The notes beneath the pieces are model-generated. The model worked only from the letters and a program-made list of their open reading frames with translations. It was not told the origin of the DNA and searched no databases. This document shows positions 19,220 to 27,653 of a stretch of DNA of 64,000 nt, piece after piece. The position numbers were made by a program, and so were the translations under genes. The stretch covers positions 30,224-94,223 of the forward strand of contig NZ_JMHT01000001.1 in assembly GCF_001905655.1 (NCBI RefSeq), read 5' to 3'. This stretch comes from Mycobacterium sp. ST-F2 (lineage in GTDB: Bacteria > Actinomycetota > Actinomycetes > Mycobacteriales > Mycobacteriaceae). How positions within the stretch are numbered: the stretch's first letter is position 1; every line of letters begins with the position of its first letter.

Positions 19220-19828
19220 ATGACCCAGCGACCCTCCCGCGGTGGCCGCCGCCCGGGGCCCAACGGCACCCGCGAGGCGATCGAAGAAACCGCACGAAAG
19301 CTGTTCGCGGAGTTGGGATACGAGCGAACGTCCCTGCGACAGGTCGCATTGCAGGCCGGCGTCGACCCCGCACTGGTCAGCCACTTCTACGGCAAGAAGC
19401 GGGACCTGTTCCTCGCGGTGGTCGAACTTCCCGTCGAACCCGCTGTGATCATCGACCGGGTACTCGACGGCGACAAAGACGGGGCAGGTCTACGCCTGGC
19501 AACGTTCATTCTCGACGTTCTTGAAGACGAAGTGCGGCGACAACCCATGATCGGCATGGTGCGCGCGGCCACGGCCGAACCGGAAGCCGCGAAGCTGGTC
19601 CGGGACTTCCTGGCGCGCAAAGTCATTGCACCCATCGCTGAAGGACTGGGCTCCGCCGATGCCGACTACCGCGCCGCGCTGGTCATGTCACAGGTCAACG
19701 GTTTCGCCATGGCCCGGTACGTCATCGGGCTGGAACCGCTCGCCAACCGCTCGAATGCACAACTCGCCGCTGACCTCGGCGTCACGCTGCAGCGCTACCT
19801 GCTCGGAGAGCTCGCACCAGGCGGGTAG
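19220..19828 (+). CDS. TetR/AcrR-family regulator
   Basis: 202 residues. The N-terminal helix-turn-helix is typical (REAIEETARKLFAELGYERT, SLRQVALQAGVDPALVSHFYGKKRDLF). The C-terminal ligand half is variable (MIGMVRAATAEPEAAKLVRDFL, AALVMSQVNGFAMARYVIGLEPL). It is transcribed away from the mmpS-mmpL operon and probably represses it, as local regulators such as MmpR5 do in other mycobacteria. Its stop lies 8 bases from that of the convergent CobW gene. Confidence 0.88.
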   Translation: MTQRPSRGGRRPGPNGTREAIEETARKLFAELGYERTSLRQVALQAGVDPALVSHFYGKKRDLFLAVVELPVEPAVIIDRVLDGDKDGAGLRLATFILDVLEDEVRRQPMIGMVRAATAEPEAAKLVRDFLARKVIAPIAEGLGSADADYRAALVMSQVNGFAMARYVIGLEPLANRSNAQLAADLGVTLQRYLLGELAPGG

Positions 19829-19836
19829 CCCCGGAT

Positions 19837-20982
19837 TCACACGTGACTGTGCGCCGCGGTCCACGCCGGCAGCGGATCCGCGTACCGCAACCACGCGCTT
19901 GTTCCGGCGGCAATTTCGTCGTCGGTGAGCAACGCTGAGTCGAGAAGCGCTCGTACCTTGGTGGTTTCGAGGCGGATGCCGATGAAGACGATCTCCTGAC
20001 CGGGCTCGATATCGGTGCTCGTCCAGTACTGGGCGGGTTCGATGGTGAGATTGGGGCCGGCCTGCGACCAGATGGCGGCAATGTTCGGCCGGGTGGCGAT
20101 CCAGCAGAAACCCTTGCTGCGCAGCAGGCCTCGCACCTGATCGAGGGCCTCCGCGAGTCGCTGCGGATGGAACGGACGATCGGCACGGAACGTCATACTG
20201 CTGATGCCGTATTCGTCCGTCTCCGGCACGTGCCCGTTGGCGATCTCCTCATCCCACCCGGGCGCCTCCGCGGCGAGTTCCGGATCGAACAACCCGGTGT
20301 CCAAAACGGTTGCCAGCGGCACGATCCCGTGATCGGTGTGCTCGATCCGCGCGTTCGGGTTGAGCCGCCGCGCGACAGCCTCCACGGTCGCAACGGTTTT
20401 GGCGCTGACCAGGTCAGTCTTGTTGATCAGGATGACGTCGGCGAATTCGACCTGATCGACGAGCAGGTCTGCGATGTTGCGCCCGTCGCCGTCGGCCACC
20501 GCGAGGTTCCGGTCGGTGAGCGCGTCCCCGCGCGCCAACTCCGGCAGGAACGTGCACGCGTCGATGACGGTGACCATGGTGTCCAGACGGGCGAGCTCGG
20601 ACAGGACGAAGCCGTCCTCGAACTCCCAGCTGAAGGTCGCCGCCACCGGCATCGGCTCGGAGATGCCCGTCGATTCGATCACGATCTGGTCGAATCGCTT
20701 CTGCCGGGCCAGATCCGCGACGGCGGTGATGAGGTCTTCGCGCAGGGTGCAGCAGATGCATCCGTTGGTGAGCTCGACGAGCTTCTCTTCGGTGCGGTCG
20801 AGGTGACCCTGGCCGGCGATCAGGGCCGCGTCGATGTTCACCTCGCTCATGTCGTTGACGATCACCGCAACGCGGCGGCCGTCCCGGTTGGCGAGGATGT
20901 GGTTGAGCAGCGTGGTCTTGCCGGCCCCCAGGAAACCCGAAAGCACGGTCACAGGGATCAGGTCAGCTGAGGTCGAGGACAT
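19837..20982 (-). CDS. CobW/YciC-type zinc GTPase
   Basis: 381 residues. G1 Walker [13 protein letters not shown], the metal-binding CICC in [12 protein letters not shown], a G4-like INKTDLV and a C-terminal CobW domain ([18 protein letters not shown]) place it in the G3E GTPase family; COG0523 members such as Rv0106 and YciC load or traffic zinc. A strong Zur-type dyad starts 3 bases before the ATG, which supports a role in zinc shortage. The C-terminus carries two histidines (AAHSHV). Confidence 0.88.
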   Translation of the reverse strand: MSSTSADLIPVTVLSGFLGAGKTTLLNHILANRDGRRVAVIVNDMSEVNIDAALIAGQGHLDRTEEKLVELTNGCICCTLREDLITAVADLARQKRFDQIVIESTGISEPMPVAATFSWEFEDGFVLSELARLDTMVTVIDACTFLPELARGDALTDRNLAVADGDGRNIADLLVDQVEFADVILINKTDLVSAKTVATVEAVARRLNPNARIEHTDHGIVPLATVLDTGLFDPELAAEAPGWDEEIANGHVPETDEYGISSMTFRADRPFHPQRLAEALDQVRGLLRSKGFCWIATRPNIAAIWSQAGPNLTIEPAQYWTSTDIEPGQEIVFIGIRLETTKVRALLDSALLTDDEIAAGTSAWLRYADPLPAWTAAHSHV

Positions 20983-20984
20983 GC

Positions 20985-21009
20985 CTTAACGATAATCATT
21001 TTCATTAAG
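20985..21009. promoter_or_regulatory. Zur (zinc repressor) box
   Basis: An AT-rich 25-base dyad has outer arms CTTAA (20985-20989) and TTAAG (21005-21009) and the core TGAAAATGATTATCG when read on the minus strand. This closely resembles mycobacterial Zur operators. It begins 3 bases upstream of the CobW-type start codon and about 100 bases before yceI on the other strand, so either or both could be repressed by Zn-Zur. The short distance suggests a leaderless cobW transcript or a promoter overlapping the box. Confidence 0.75.
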
Positions 21010-21107
21010 GATTGCGAGTCATGCCTGGAAATAATCCGGACTACGGTCCGGTTGGAGCTCATCAGAGGCCGGACAAGCCGGCCCTCGAACCAACAAAGGA
21101 CAGGTAC

Positions 21108-21653
21108 ATGACCACCGCCACCACTCCCCTCAGCGTCGGCACCTGGGCAATCGACACCGCTCACTCCACCGTCGAGTTCTCGGTACGCCACCTGATGGTC
21201 AGCAAGGTCCGCGGCAAGTTCGAGAACTTCAGTGGCGCCATCACCGTCGATGCCGACGGCACCCCGTCGGTCACCGCCGAGATCGACGTGACGTCCCTCA
21301 ACACCGGCAACGAGCAGCGCGACGGACACGTCAAGTCGGCCGACTTCTTCGACGCCGAGAACCACCCCGTCGCGACCTTTGTGTCGACCGCCGTGCGCCC
21401 CAAAAGCGATGCGTACCTGCTCGACGGCAACCTGACCATCAAGGGCAACACCCGCCCGGTCACCCTGAACCTGGAATTCAACGGCGTGAGCCCGGGCATG
21501 GGCAACGGCGAGGTCTCCGGCTACGAGGCGTCGGTTGTCATCAACCGCAAGGACTTCGGCGTCGACCTCGACCTGCCGATGGAGACCGGTGGCGCCGTCG
21601 TCGGCGACAAGGTAACCATCACTCTCGACATCGAAGCGGTCAAGCAGGCCTGA
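21108..21653 (+). CDS. YceI-family polyisoprenoid-binding protein
   Basis: 181 residues from ATG 21108, preceded by AAAGGA at a good distance; a start at 21012 would add 32 residues unlike the family. The YceI lipocalin-like features are clear: WAIDTAHSTVEFSVRHLMVSKV (read in part), FENFSGAI, DVTSLNTGNEQRDGHVKSADFFDAENHP and the closing DKVTITLDIEAV. Members bind long isoprenoid chains; the in vivo role is poorly defined. No signal peptide is seen. It may share the Zur box with the divergent CobW gene. Confidence 0.9.
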   Translation: MTTATTPLSVGTWAIDTAHSTVEFSVRHLMVSKVRGKFENFSGAITVDADGTPSVTAEIDVTSLNTGNEQRDGHVKSADFFDAENHPVATFVSTAVRPKSDAYLLDGNLTIKGNTRPVTLNLEFNGVSPGMGNGEVSGYEASVVINRKDFGVDLDLPMETGGAVVGDKVTITLDIEAVKQA

Positions 21654-21716
21654 TTCGAAGGCACTGCCGGGCCGGGTTCCCCCGCGTCCTGTCGCCCGGC
21701 CCGGCATTGCCCATCG

Positions 21717-22355
21717 CTACTCCGGCCAGGCGTTGTTCTGGATGAGATCAACCATGTTCGTCCGCACGAACGACGGGTCGAAGTGCGCGAGCACGTCGTC
21801 GTTCATGGTCCCGAACGTGGTATCCGGGCGATGGGCCATGCCGTCGTTGAACGCCCGCAGGATGTGGTTCTTGAAGTCGGGACGCGGATGGGCGGCAACC
21901 ACTTCGGCGCGCTGCTCTTCGCTGATCTCGTCGAGACCCAGTCCGATGACGTCGGTTTCGACGCCCAGAATCACCACCGCGACCTCGGGCGCCAGGTGGT
22001 GCGGAACCTCTGGCGTGGTGTGCAACGCGATCGCCAGCCACACATTCGTCGCCTCCTGCTCGCTACGACCGAAGTCCAGCAACAGTTTTCGAGCAAGGTC
22101 GGCCCCATCGATCTCGAATCGTTGATGCGTGGTGCCATACTCCGTGGTCAGGCCCAGGTCGTGGAACATGCCGCCCACGTAGGCGAGTTCCGGGTCGACG
22201 TCGAGGCCTCGTGCGGCCGCCTTCAACGACCCCCACAGGAACACCCGGCGGGAGTGGTTGAACAAGGTGTCGTCGGTCGACTTCCGCACGATCGAGGTGG
22301 CCTCCCGGACCAGCTCGGTGTCCGGAATGGTCACTCCTGCAATAACTTCGGGCAT
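21717..22355 (-). CDS. HD-domain phosphohydrolase
   Basis: 212 residues from ATG 22355 (MPEVIAGVTIPDTELV); the upstream frame is rejected. HD-superfamily metal ligands are visible as NHSRRVFLWG, GGMFHDLGLT and LHTTPEVPHH, with a closing Asp region (GVETDVIGL). It resembles cyanamide hydratase-like and other small HD proteins, so the substrate is uncertain. A TGGAC-ACA-GTCCA dyad (22382-22394) sits upstream. Confidence 0.8.
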   Translation of the reverse strand: MPEVIAGVTIPDTELVREATSIVRKSTDDTLFNHSRRVFLWGSLKAAARGLDVDPELAYVGGMFHDLGLTTEYGTTHQRFEIDGADLARKLLLDFGRSEQEATNVWLAIALHTTPEVPHHLAPEVAVVILGVETDVIGLGLDEISEEQRAEVVAAHPRPDFKNHILRAFNDGMAHRPDTTFGTMNDDVLAHFDPSFVRTNMVDLIQNNAWPE

Positions 22356-22381
22356 GGCTCGCAACTTCCGTCGGACTTGAT

Positions 22382-22394
22382 TGGACACAGTCCA
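22382..22394. promoter_or_regulatory. Inverted repeat before the HD gene
   Basis: TGGAC-ACA-GTCCA lies 26 bases before the HD-domain start codon. It overlaps one copy of a 12-mer, GGACTTGATTGG (22373-22384), that recurs at 23711-23722 before the cupin gene, hinting at shared control by the local LysR regulator. Confidence 0.35.
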
Positions 22395-22461
22395 TTTTGT
22401 CCGCGGATCGGCCGTACCTACAGAGCGCGCGGAGCCATGCATCCCACAGATCAGGACACGG

Positions 22462-22737
22462 TCAGACGTACTTCTCGTGCACGTAGCACCACCGCCAGTT
22501 CTCACCCGGCTCGAAGGACTGCACGATCTCGTGACCCGGCGTCTTTGCATGCGCACTGGCGTGTTTCATTGGCGACGAATCACAGCAGCCAACGTGCCCG
22601 CACGTGAGGCACAGCCGCAGATGAACCCACCGGGTGCCGGCCGCGATGCAGTCCTGGCAGCCCTTCGTGGTCTGCGGGGTGACCAGGCGGACGTTCTTCA
22701 AGTGCGAGTCGCCGAAGATGGATGCCACGACATCCAC
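22462..22737 (-). CDS. UBP-type zinc finger protein
   Basis: 91 residues, almost entirely a ZnF-UBP domain: GCQDCIAAGTRWVHLRLCLTC, read as paired C-x2-C motifs, then CGHVGCCDSSPMKHASAHAKTPGHEIVQSF and WRWCYVHEKYV. In eukaryotes this fold binds free ubiquitin C-termini; small bacterial versions are common in actinobacteria with unknown roles. It begins 21 bases after the LysR stop on the same strand and may be cotranscribed with it. Confidence 0.85.
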   Translation of the reverse strand: MDVVASIFGDSHLKNVRLVTPQTTKGCQDCIAAGTRWVHLRLCLTCGHVGCCDSSPMKHASAHAKTPGHEIVQSFEPGENWRWCYVHEKYV

Positions 22738-22758
22738 GGTAGCCCCGTTGCGCCCGGA

Positions 22759-23661
22759 TCAGCGGGACGCGCCCGACTGGACGGCCTCCGCCAGCAACAT
22801 CTCGGCCAGTTTCGCGCTCGCCGGCCTGGTGTGCGGCGGCTCAGCCGAGGCCAGATAGATCTTCCAGAGAATCGCCGGGCGAATCTCGATGGCACGCAAG
22901 TCCGGAAAGAGCAGCGCCTCACTGCCCGGCATGATGATGGTGCCCAACCCGTGTCGGACGAGACGGGCAGCGACCGAGTACTCCAGCGCCACTTCATGTG
23001 CCGTGCGCGCGGTGACATTGGCTGCCGCGAAAGCAGCCTCGACAAGCCGTCGGAGCCCGAATTGGATCGGGAAGCCGATGAGGTCCTCGTCCGCGAGTTC
23101 GGCGATACCAACATGATCGCGATGCGCAAGCGAATGATCGCGGCGGCAGACGAACACCATCGGTTCTTGACACATCAGCTGCATCTGCAGTTTCGATGGA
23201 AATCGCTCGGGCGCGGACACGAGCGCCAGGTCGAGTGAACCCTCCGCGATCGCGGAAAGGTAAGCAGCCGAACCTGTTTGACTCTGTCGCAGTCTGATCT
23301 GCACAAACGGGTAGGTGCGATGGAAGTCCCCCAACACCTTTGGCACGTCCAAAGTGCCGAAGGACACGAGCGATCCCAGATCGACCGTTCCCGACAGCTC
23401 GCCGCGGTAGTCGCTGAGCGAATCCTTGGCCAGTTGCGCTGTGTGAATGACACGTCGGGCGTGTTCACGAAACAACTCACCGGCCGGCGTGATCTTGATC
23501 TGCTGCTTGGACCGATCGAACAACTCGACTCCGAGCTCTTTCTCCAACTTGCCGATCGACATCGAGAGGGCCGACTGCACGACGTGCGCTCGCTGCGCCG
23601 CGCGCGAGAAGTTCATCTCGCCGGCAACGGCGAGGAAGTACTCGAGCTGACGGAGTTCCAT
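22759..23661 (-). CDS. LysR-family transcriptional regulator
   Basis: 300 residues. The N-terminal helix-turn-helix is textbook: LRQLEYFLAVAGEMNFSRAA, HVVQSALSMSIGKLEKELGVELF. A LysR substrate-binding domain follows (GTVDLGSLVSFGTLDVPKVL). It diverges from the cupin gene across 83 bases containing a T-N11-A dyad. Together with the cupin and AhpD-like genes it resembles small stress- or quinone-responsive loci, though the effector is unknown. Confidence 0.9.
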   Translation of the reverse strand: MELRQLEYFLAVAGEMNFSRAAQRAHVVQSALSMSIGKLEKELGVELFDRSKQQIKITPAGELFREHARRVIHTAQLAKDSLSDYRGELSGTVDLGSLVSFGTLDVPKVLGDFHRTYPFVQIRLRQSQTGSAAYLSAIAEGSLDLALVSAPERFPSKLQMQLMCQEPMVFVCRRDHSLAHRDHVGIAELADEDLIGFPIQFGLRRLVEAAFAAANVTARTAHEVALEYSVAARLVRHGLGTIIMPGSEALLFPDLRAIEIRPAILWKIYLASAEPPHTRPASAKLAEMLLAEAVQSGASR

Positions 23662-23683
23662 CTCCAGAAGCTATCACCGATGC

Positions 23684-23698
23684 TGATCATTCAGATCA
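23684..23698. promoter_or_regulatory. LysR-type T-N11-A box
   Basis: TGATC-ATTCA-GATCA is an exact dyad of the T-N11-A form used by LysR regulators, 23 bases upstream of the LysR start and 47 bases before the divergent cupin gene. It is the natural binding site for the local LysR protein. Confidence 0.6.
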
Positions 23699-23744
23699 AA
23701 ACTCCTCATTGGACTTGATTGGTGGGAGTCACTGAAATGGACGT

Positions 23745-24179
23745 ATGAACAAGTCCACCTTCACGGTCGCCGTCACCGGCAGCTTGGCGACCATCTACCT
23801 CACCGGGTCCGCCCTAGCCGTCTCCGCCGCCGCACCGACGACCACCGACGTGCAGACGCCTTTGATCGAGCAGGCGCTTCCCAACGTGCCTGGAAAGACG
23901 TTCACTTCGTCGATCGTCGAATTTCCGCCCAGTTTCCGCGCATTGCCGCACCGTCATGGGGATGCGTTCATCTACGCCTATGTCCTCGAAGGAAGCATCC
24001 GCAGCCAGGTCGACGACGCCCCGGTACGCACGTATCTCCCGGGCGAGAACTGGATCGAGCAACCGGGGGCCCACCACGTCGTCACCGAGAACACCAGCCA
24101 GACCGAACGCGCCAAACTGCTGGTCGTCTTCATCTCCAACACCGGAGACAACTTGAAAATCGATGACCCGCATCAGTAA
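23745..24179 (+). CDS. Secreted cupin-domain protein
   Basis: 144 residues. An N-terminal signal-type segment (MNKSTFTVAVTGSLATIYLTGSALAVSAAAP, read in part) with an AxA site precedes one cupin barrel: LPHRHGDAFIYAYVLEGSIR (motif 1 with metal-binding histidines) and PGENWIEQPGAHHVVTENTS (motif 2). The reaction is unknown; similar proteins often lie beside AhpD-like genes. It is 39 bases ahead of the AhpD-like gene. Confidence 0.8.
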   Translation: MNKSTFTVAVTGSLATIYLTGSALAVSAAAPTTTDVQTPLIEQALPNVPGKTFTSSIVEFPPSFRALPHRHGDAFIYAYVLEGSIRSQVDDAPVRTYLPGENWIEQPGAHHVVTENTSQTERAKLLVVFISNTGDNLKIDDPHQ

Positions 24180-24218
24180 TCCGTCACCACCGAGCCCACA
24201 GACACGGTAGAGAGAATC

Positions 24219-24674
24219 ATGACCACCACATCGCGAGTCGGCGCCAACAAGCAGCACCCCGCCGCCTACCAGGCACTCATCACGTTGTCCGGCGAGGCGG
24301 AAAGCGCCACCGCGGCAGCAGGTTTGGACCCAAAGCTGGTCGAGCTGATCAAGATCCGGGTCTCCCAGATCAACGGCTGCGCCTTCTGCCTGCGCATGCA
24401 CACCCGCGACGCACTCAAGCTCGGCGAGCGCACTGACCGGATCGCCGTACTACCGGCGTGGGAGGAGACCGGCTACTTCTCCGAGGTCGACCGTGCCGCC
24501 CTGGGACTGGCCGAGTCGATCACCAGGGTCGCCGATGGGCACGTCAGCGACGCCGACTACGACGCCGCCGCAGCCTCACTCAGCCCAGACCAGATATCGG
24601 CCGTCACTTGGCTCGCCACGGTGATGAATGCCTTCAACCGCATCGCGATCACCAGCCGGTACCGGGTCGGCTGA
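24219..24674 (+). CDS. AhpD-like carboxymuconolactone decarboxylase-family protein
   Basis: 151 residues. The CMD/AhpD signature NGCAFCLRMHTRDALKLGE includes the C-x2-C peroxidatic/resolving pair and following histidine. RIAVLPAWEETGYFSEVDRAAL (read in part) and WLATVMNAFNRIAITSRY complete the fold. Members reduce peroxides or act as disulfide reductases. It probably shares a transcript with the cupin gene. Confidence 0.88.
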   Translation: MTTTSRVGANKQHPAAYQALITLSGEAESATAAAGLDPKLVELIKIRVSQINGCAFCLRMHTRDALKLGERTDRIAVLPAWEETGYFSEVDRAALGLAESITRVADGHVSDADYDAAAASLSPDQISAVTWLATVMNAFNRIAITSRYRVG

Positions 24675-24754
24675 TCCACATCATCACAGTGTTCTGAAAC
24701 GACGAATTAGGGCACCGAGCTGGTCGACAAGCGGCGTGCGGCGTGTCGTTTGAG

Positions 24755-26242
24755 CTAGCGAGGATCGCTCCCCACCGCCGCCTCAAGCGCCGATGCGACT
24801 GCTTCGAACTCTGCAAGCGCCGCGGTCAAGTCTTCAACGATTTCCCTGGCAATCACCTCAGGCGCGGGAAGGTTGTCCGCATCCTCAAGTGACTCGTCGC
24901 GCAACCATGTGATATCGAGGTTGACCTTGTCGCGGGCGAGGAGATCGTCGTATGAGTACGCGTGCCAGCGAGTAGATTCGACCCGCTCGTCGCGGGGCTT
25001 GCCCGATAGATATGACTCGACAAAGTTATCAAGGTGGCTGCGCCGCAGCGGATTCTGTTTGAGCGTGAAGTGCTCGTTGGTACGCAGGTCGTACACCCAG
25101 AGTTTACTGGTCCACGGGTGCTCCGACGCTGGCTTCTTGTCGAAGAACAGCACGTTGGCCTTCACGCCCTGCGCATAGAAAATGCCTGTCGGCAGTCGCA
25201 GCATGGTGTGAAGATCGAAGTCTGCCAGGAGTTTCCGGCGCAGTGTCTCCCCTGCGCCGCCTTCAAACAACACATTGTCCGGCAGGACAACCGCCGCGCG
25301 GCCATTGATATCCAGGATCGTCATGATGTGTTGCAGGAAGTTGAGCTGCTTGTTGCTCGTGGTGACAACGAAGTCCTGCCGTTCAATTTCGATGTCGTCG
25401 CGAACCTCGCGTCCGTCCGCGCCAATCATCGTCAGCGACGACTTGCGCCCGAACGGAGGGTTGGATAGCACGACCGACCAGCGACGGCCGGGGTCAGCGA
25501 TCAACGCGTCGCGCACCTCAATCAGCGACGCACCGTCAGCAGCGCCGATGCCGTGCAACAGCAGATTCATCGCAGCCAACCTGGCAGTACCATCGACGAG
25601 TTCGTACCCTGCGACGAAGTTGTCGCGAAGATGAGTCCGCTGCGTCGGGGTGAGCTTGCCCGCCGCTTCGGCCACATGTTCGTGCGCGACAAGGAGAAAT
25701 CCGCCTGTGCCGCACGCAGGATCGACGACGGTGTCTGCCACCGACGGGTCGACGACGTCGACGATGGCACGGATGAGGTCACGTGGCGTGAAGTACTGCC
25801 CGGCGCCAGAACCCTTGTCCGAGGCACCCTTGGCCAGTAATTCCTCATATGCGTCGCCTTTGAGGTCCGTACCCGACGCGGACCAGTTCTCTTTGTCGAT
25901 GAGGTCAACAATCAATCGCTTGAGCTTGGCTGGGTCCTGAATCCTGTTCTGCGCCTTGCGATAGATAGTCCCCAATGTTCCCGGCCGCTGACCGAGCCCG
26001 ACGAGAATCTTGGTGTACTCGACTTCGAGATCGGTTCCCTCGGCATCAAGGAGCTTCTGCCAGGAGAACTCGTTGGGGACGATCTTCTGTGGGTTCAGTT
26101 TTCGTGTCGCCCGCTCGTGCGCCATTTTCAGGAACAGCAGGTATGTCAGCTGCTCGGTGTACTCGATGACACCGACGCCGTCGTCGCGCAACACATTGCA
26201 GTACGACCACAGCTTGTCGACGAGGCGACGCGATTCAGACAT
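24755..26242 (-). CDS. hsdM: Type I restriction-modification methyltransferase subunit HsdM
   Basis: 495 residues from ATG 26242. A HsdM N-terminal helical domain is followed by the N6-adenine methyltransferase fold: GQYFTPRDLIRAIVDVV, SAM-binding DPACGTGGF (174-182) and catalytic NPPF (261-264). It modifies the half-methylated target with HsdS. It is the last gene of a minus-strand operon, 14 bases after the PIN-domain gene, an unusual position because hsdM is normally next to hsdS. Codon choice is more AT-tolerant than in the backbone genes, in keeping with acquired DNA. Confidence 0.93.
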   Translation of the reverse strand: MSESRRLVDKLWSYCNVLRDDGVGVIEYTEQLTYLLFLKMAHERATRKLNPQKIVPNEFSWQKLLDAEGTDLEVEYTKILVGLGQRPGTLGTIYRKAQNRIQDPAKLKRLIVDLIDKENWSASGTDLKGDAYEELLAKGASDKGSGAGQYFTPRDLIRAIVDVVDPSVADTVVDPACGTGGFLLVAHEHVAEAAGKLTPTQRTHLRDNFVAGYELVDGTARLAAMNLLLHGIGAADGASLIEVRDALIADPGRRWSVVLSNPPFGRKSSLTMIGADGREVRDDIEIERQDFVVTTSNKQLNFLQHIMTILDINGRAAVVLPDNVLFEGGAGETLRRKLLADFDLHTMLRLPTGIFYAQGVKANVLFFDKKPASEHPWTSKLWVYDLRTNEHFTLKQNPLRRSHLDNFVESYLSGKPRDERVESTRWHAYSYDDLLARDKVNLDITWLRDESLEDADNLPAPEVIAREIVEDLTAALAEFEAVASALEAAVGSDPR

Positions 26243-26256
26243 GCGTTCCTTTGAAA

Positions 26257-26679
26257 TCAGTTGAGAACATCGAGGTTTGGCGCACCGTGAAAGATAGCGT
26301 CTCCAGACAACAGTTCGAATTGCTTGGCGATAGCGCAGGCTGCGATCCAGCGATCGGCGGTGTGAATCTTGTCGTGGAGCGGGTGGCCCCCGGCGCGGCA
26401 CTCTGCTGAGAGCTTGGCATACGCCCCGACTACGTCGACATCTGCATAGATCGTCGGCGTGCGTTGAAGCACTTCGAGCAGACGCGCCATCCGAGAAGCG
26501 CCCCAATTCGCTTGGCGGGCACCGCTGAGGACCTCGCCTCGAGTCTGAAAGGAGATGACCGTGGGCCGCCCAGCCAAGACGTCACGCCATTCTTGCGCGC
26601 GCGAATCGGCAGCTACCGGATTGACGTAGACACGACTAAACACGTCGGTATCTACGACCGTCGCTCCCGGCCAGCTCAT
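26257..26679 (-). CDS. PIN-domain ribonuclease (VapC-like toxin)
   Basis: 140 residues from ATG 26679, which overlaps the stop of the gene before it as ATGA. PIN acidic residues are all present: D10 and D12 (VVDTDVFSRV), E49 (TRGEVLSG), D109 (HTADRWIAA) and D127 (LLSGDAIF). Such proteins cut RNA, usually as the toxin of a VapBC pair. The partner encoded upstream is a 285-residue protein, far larger than a VapB antitoxin, so neutralisation, if any, is of an unusual kind. It lies inside the type I RM operon. Confidence 0.85.
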   Translation of the reverse strand: MSWPGATVVDTDVFSRVYVNPVAADSRAQEWRDVLAGRPTVISFQTRGEVLSGARQANWGASRMARLLEVLQRTPTIYADVDVVGAYAKLSAECRAGGHPLHDKIHTADRWIAACAIAKQFELLSGDAIFHGAPNLDVLN

Positions 26680-27533
26680 GAGCGAATTGCCTGTAGGAAC
26701 GCGGCCCATTCCTCCTCTGTCGGGTCAACACCGCCGGTCGGATCCGGTCCCGGAGCACTCGCAAGGATTTCGTCCGGCGAAACGACGTGGTGCTGCCGGA
26801 ACTCGGCGGCCGGATCGACTGTTTCGTGTACCCGTGCGTCATCCAAGATCACTACCCGTCCAGACGGACTGAGCGTTGCCGTGCCCTCGGCGTGAACCCA
26901 TTGTCCGACGAGCCGCGCAGCAGCTGCATCATCGGCGACGCGGCGCAATTCGACGGTGTTGCCGACGTCATCGCGGAGTCGAAACTTGTGGGAATGCAGG
27001 TCCACCTTCTCCAGCCGCCCAGCCGCAGTGCCGGCGCCACCAGCAGTCTGTCGGGCCGTTGCCCAAGTCTCGGGATGGGCGTTTGAGGCCTCGATACGAA
27101 TGTCACCGCGGGACGGCGAGGCTACGACGACGGTGTCCGCGGCAGCCCTCATCGCGAGAGTCAGCTTGCCTGCCGACTCGGCGATCAATTCACTGACCCA
27201 GTCCGGCCGATGGTCGGTGCTGATCGCCGTCAGTACCTCCCAGAACCTGTCGTCGGCATCGGCCAGCCCGGGAACCTCGACGTCGAGCTTGTCGGTCGGT
27301 CCTTTGCTGAACTGGAGCACCGTGCTCCCCTGCTGAATGGCGCCCAACCGCAGTTCGGCGAACTCCTCCACGTACTGCTTGGATCGCCCAGGGCCGGCCG
27401 CATCTGCTGCATCACGGCTGAGTCTGGTGACGAGCTCCTGCAACGCAGCCGATATCGCGCTCAGGTCCTTCAGTGTGATCTCGCCGCTGGGCGCAGAGCC
27501 GCCGACGAGGCGCAGTTCGATCTGCTTGATCAT
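26676..27533 (-). CDS. Unknown protein paired with the PIN-domain gene
   Basis: 285 residues from ATG 27533 (MIKQIELRLVGG), preferred over the ATG at 27539 because GGGAGG then stands 8 rather than 2 bases away. The first part is helical with a Ser/Leu-rich segment (LKDLSAISAALQELVTRL). The middle contains a beta-rich stretch that could be an OB-like fold (DVGNTVELRRVADD; VHAEGTATLSPSGRVVILDD). The end is acidic (DPTEEEWAAFLQAI). I recognise no named family. ATGA overlap with the PIN gene implies coupled translation, so it may be its antitoxin or cofactor. Confidence 0.7.
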   Translation of the reverse strand: MIKQIELRLVGGSAPSGEITLKDLSAISAALQELVTRLSRDAADAAGPGRSKQYVEEFAELRLGAIQQGSTVLQFSKGPTDKLDVEVPGLADADDRFWEVLTAISTDHRPDWVSELIAESAGKLTLAMRAAADTVVVASPSRGDIRIEASNAHPETWATARQTAGGAGTAAGRLEKVDLHSHKFRLRDDVGNTVELRRVADDAAAARLVGQWVHAEGTATLSPSGRVVILDDARVHETVDPAAEFRQHHVVSPDEILASAPGPDPTGGVDPTEEEWAAFLQAIRS

Positions 27534-27653
27534 GATCATCGCCTCCCATCTGCGATTCGATGAGGCCGGTCAGTTGCCTCCCGACCATTCTGCCGTGCGA
27601 AGCCGCTCTCGCTCACCGAATAATTGCAGTGCCCACCGACAAGCTGCTCGCCA

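Noticed and set aside
24675..24754. AAACGAC ... GTCGTTT between AhpD-like and hsdM as a terminator
   Set aside because: Arms are short and about 40 bases apart; not a convincing hairpin.
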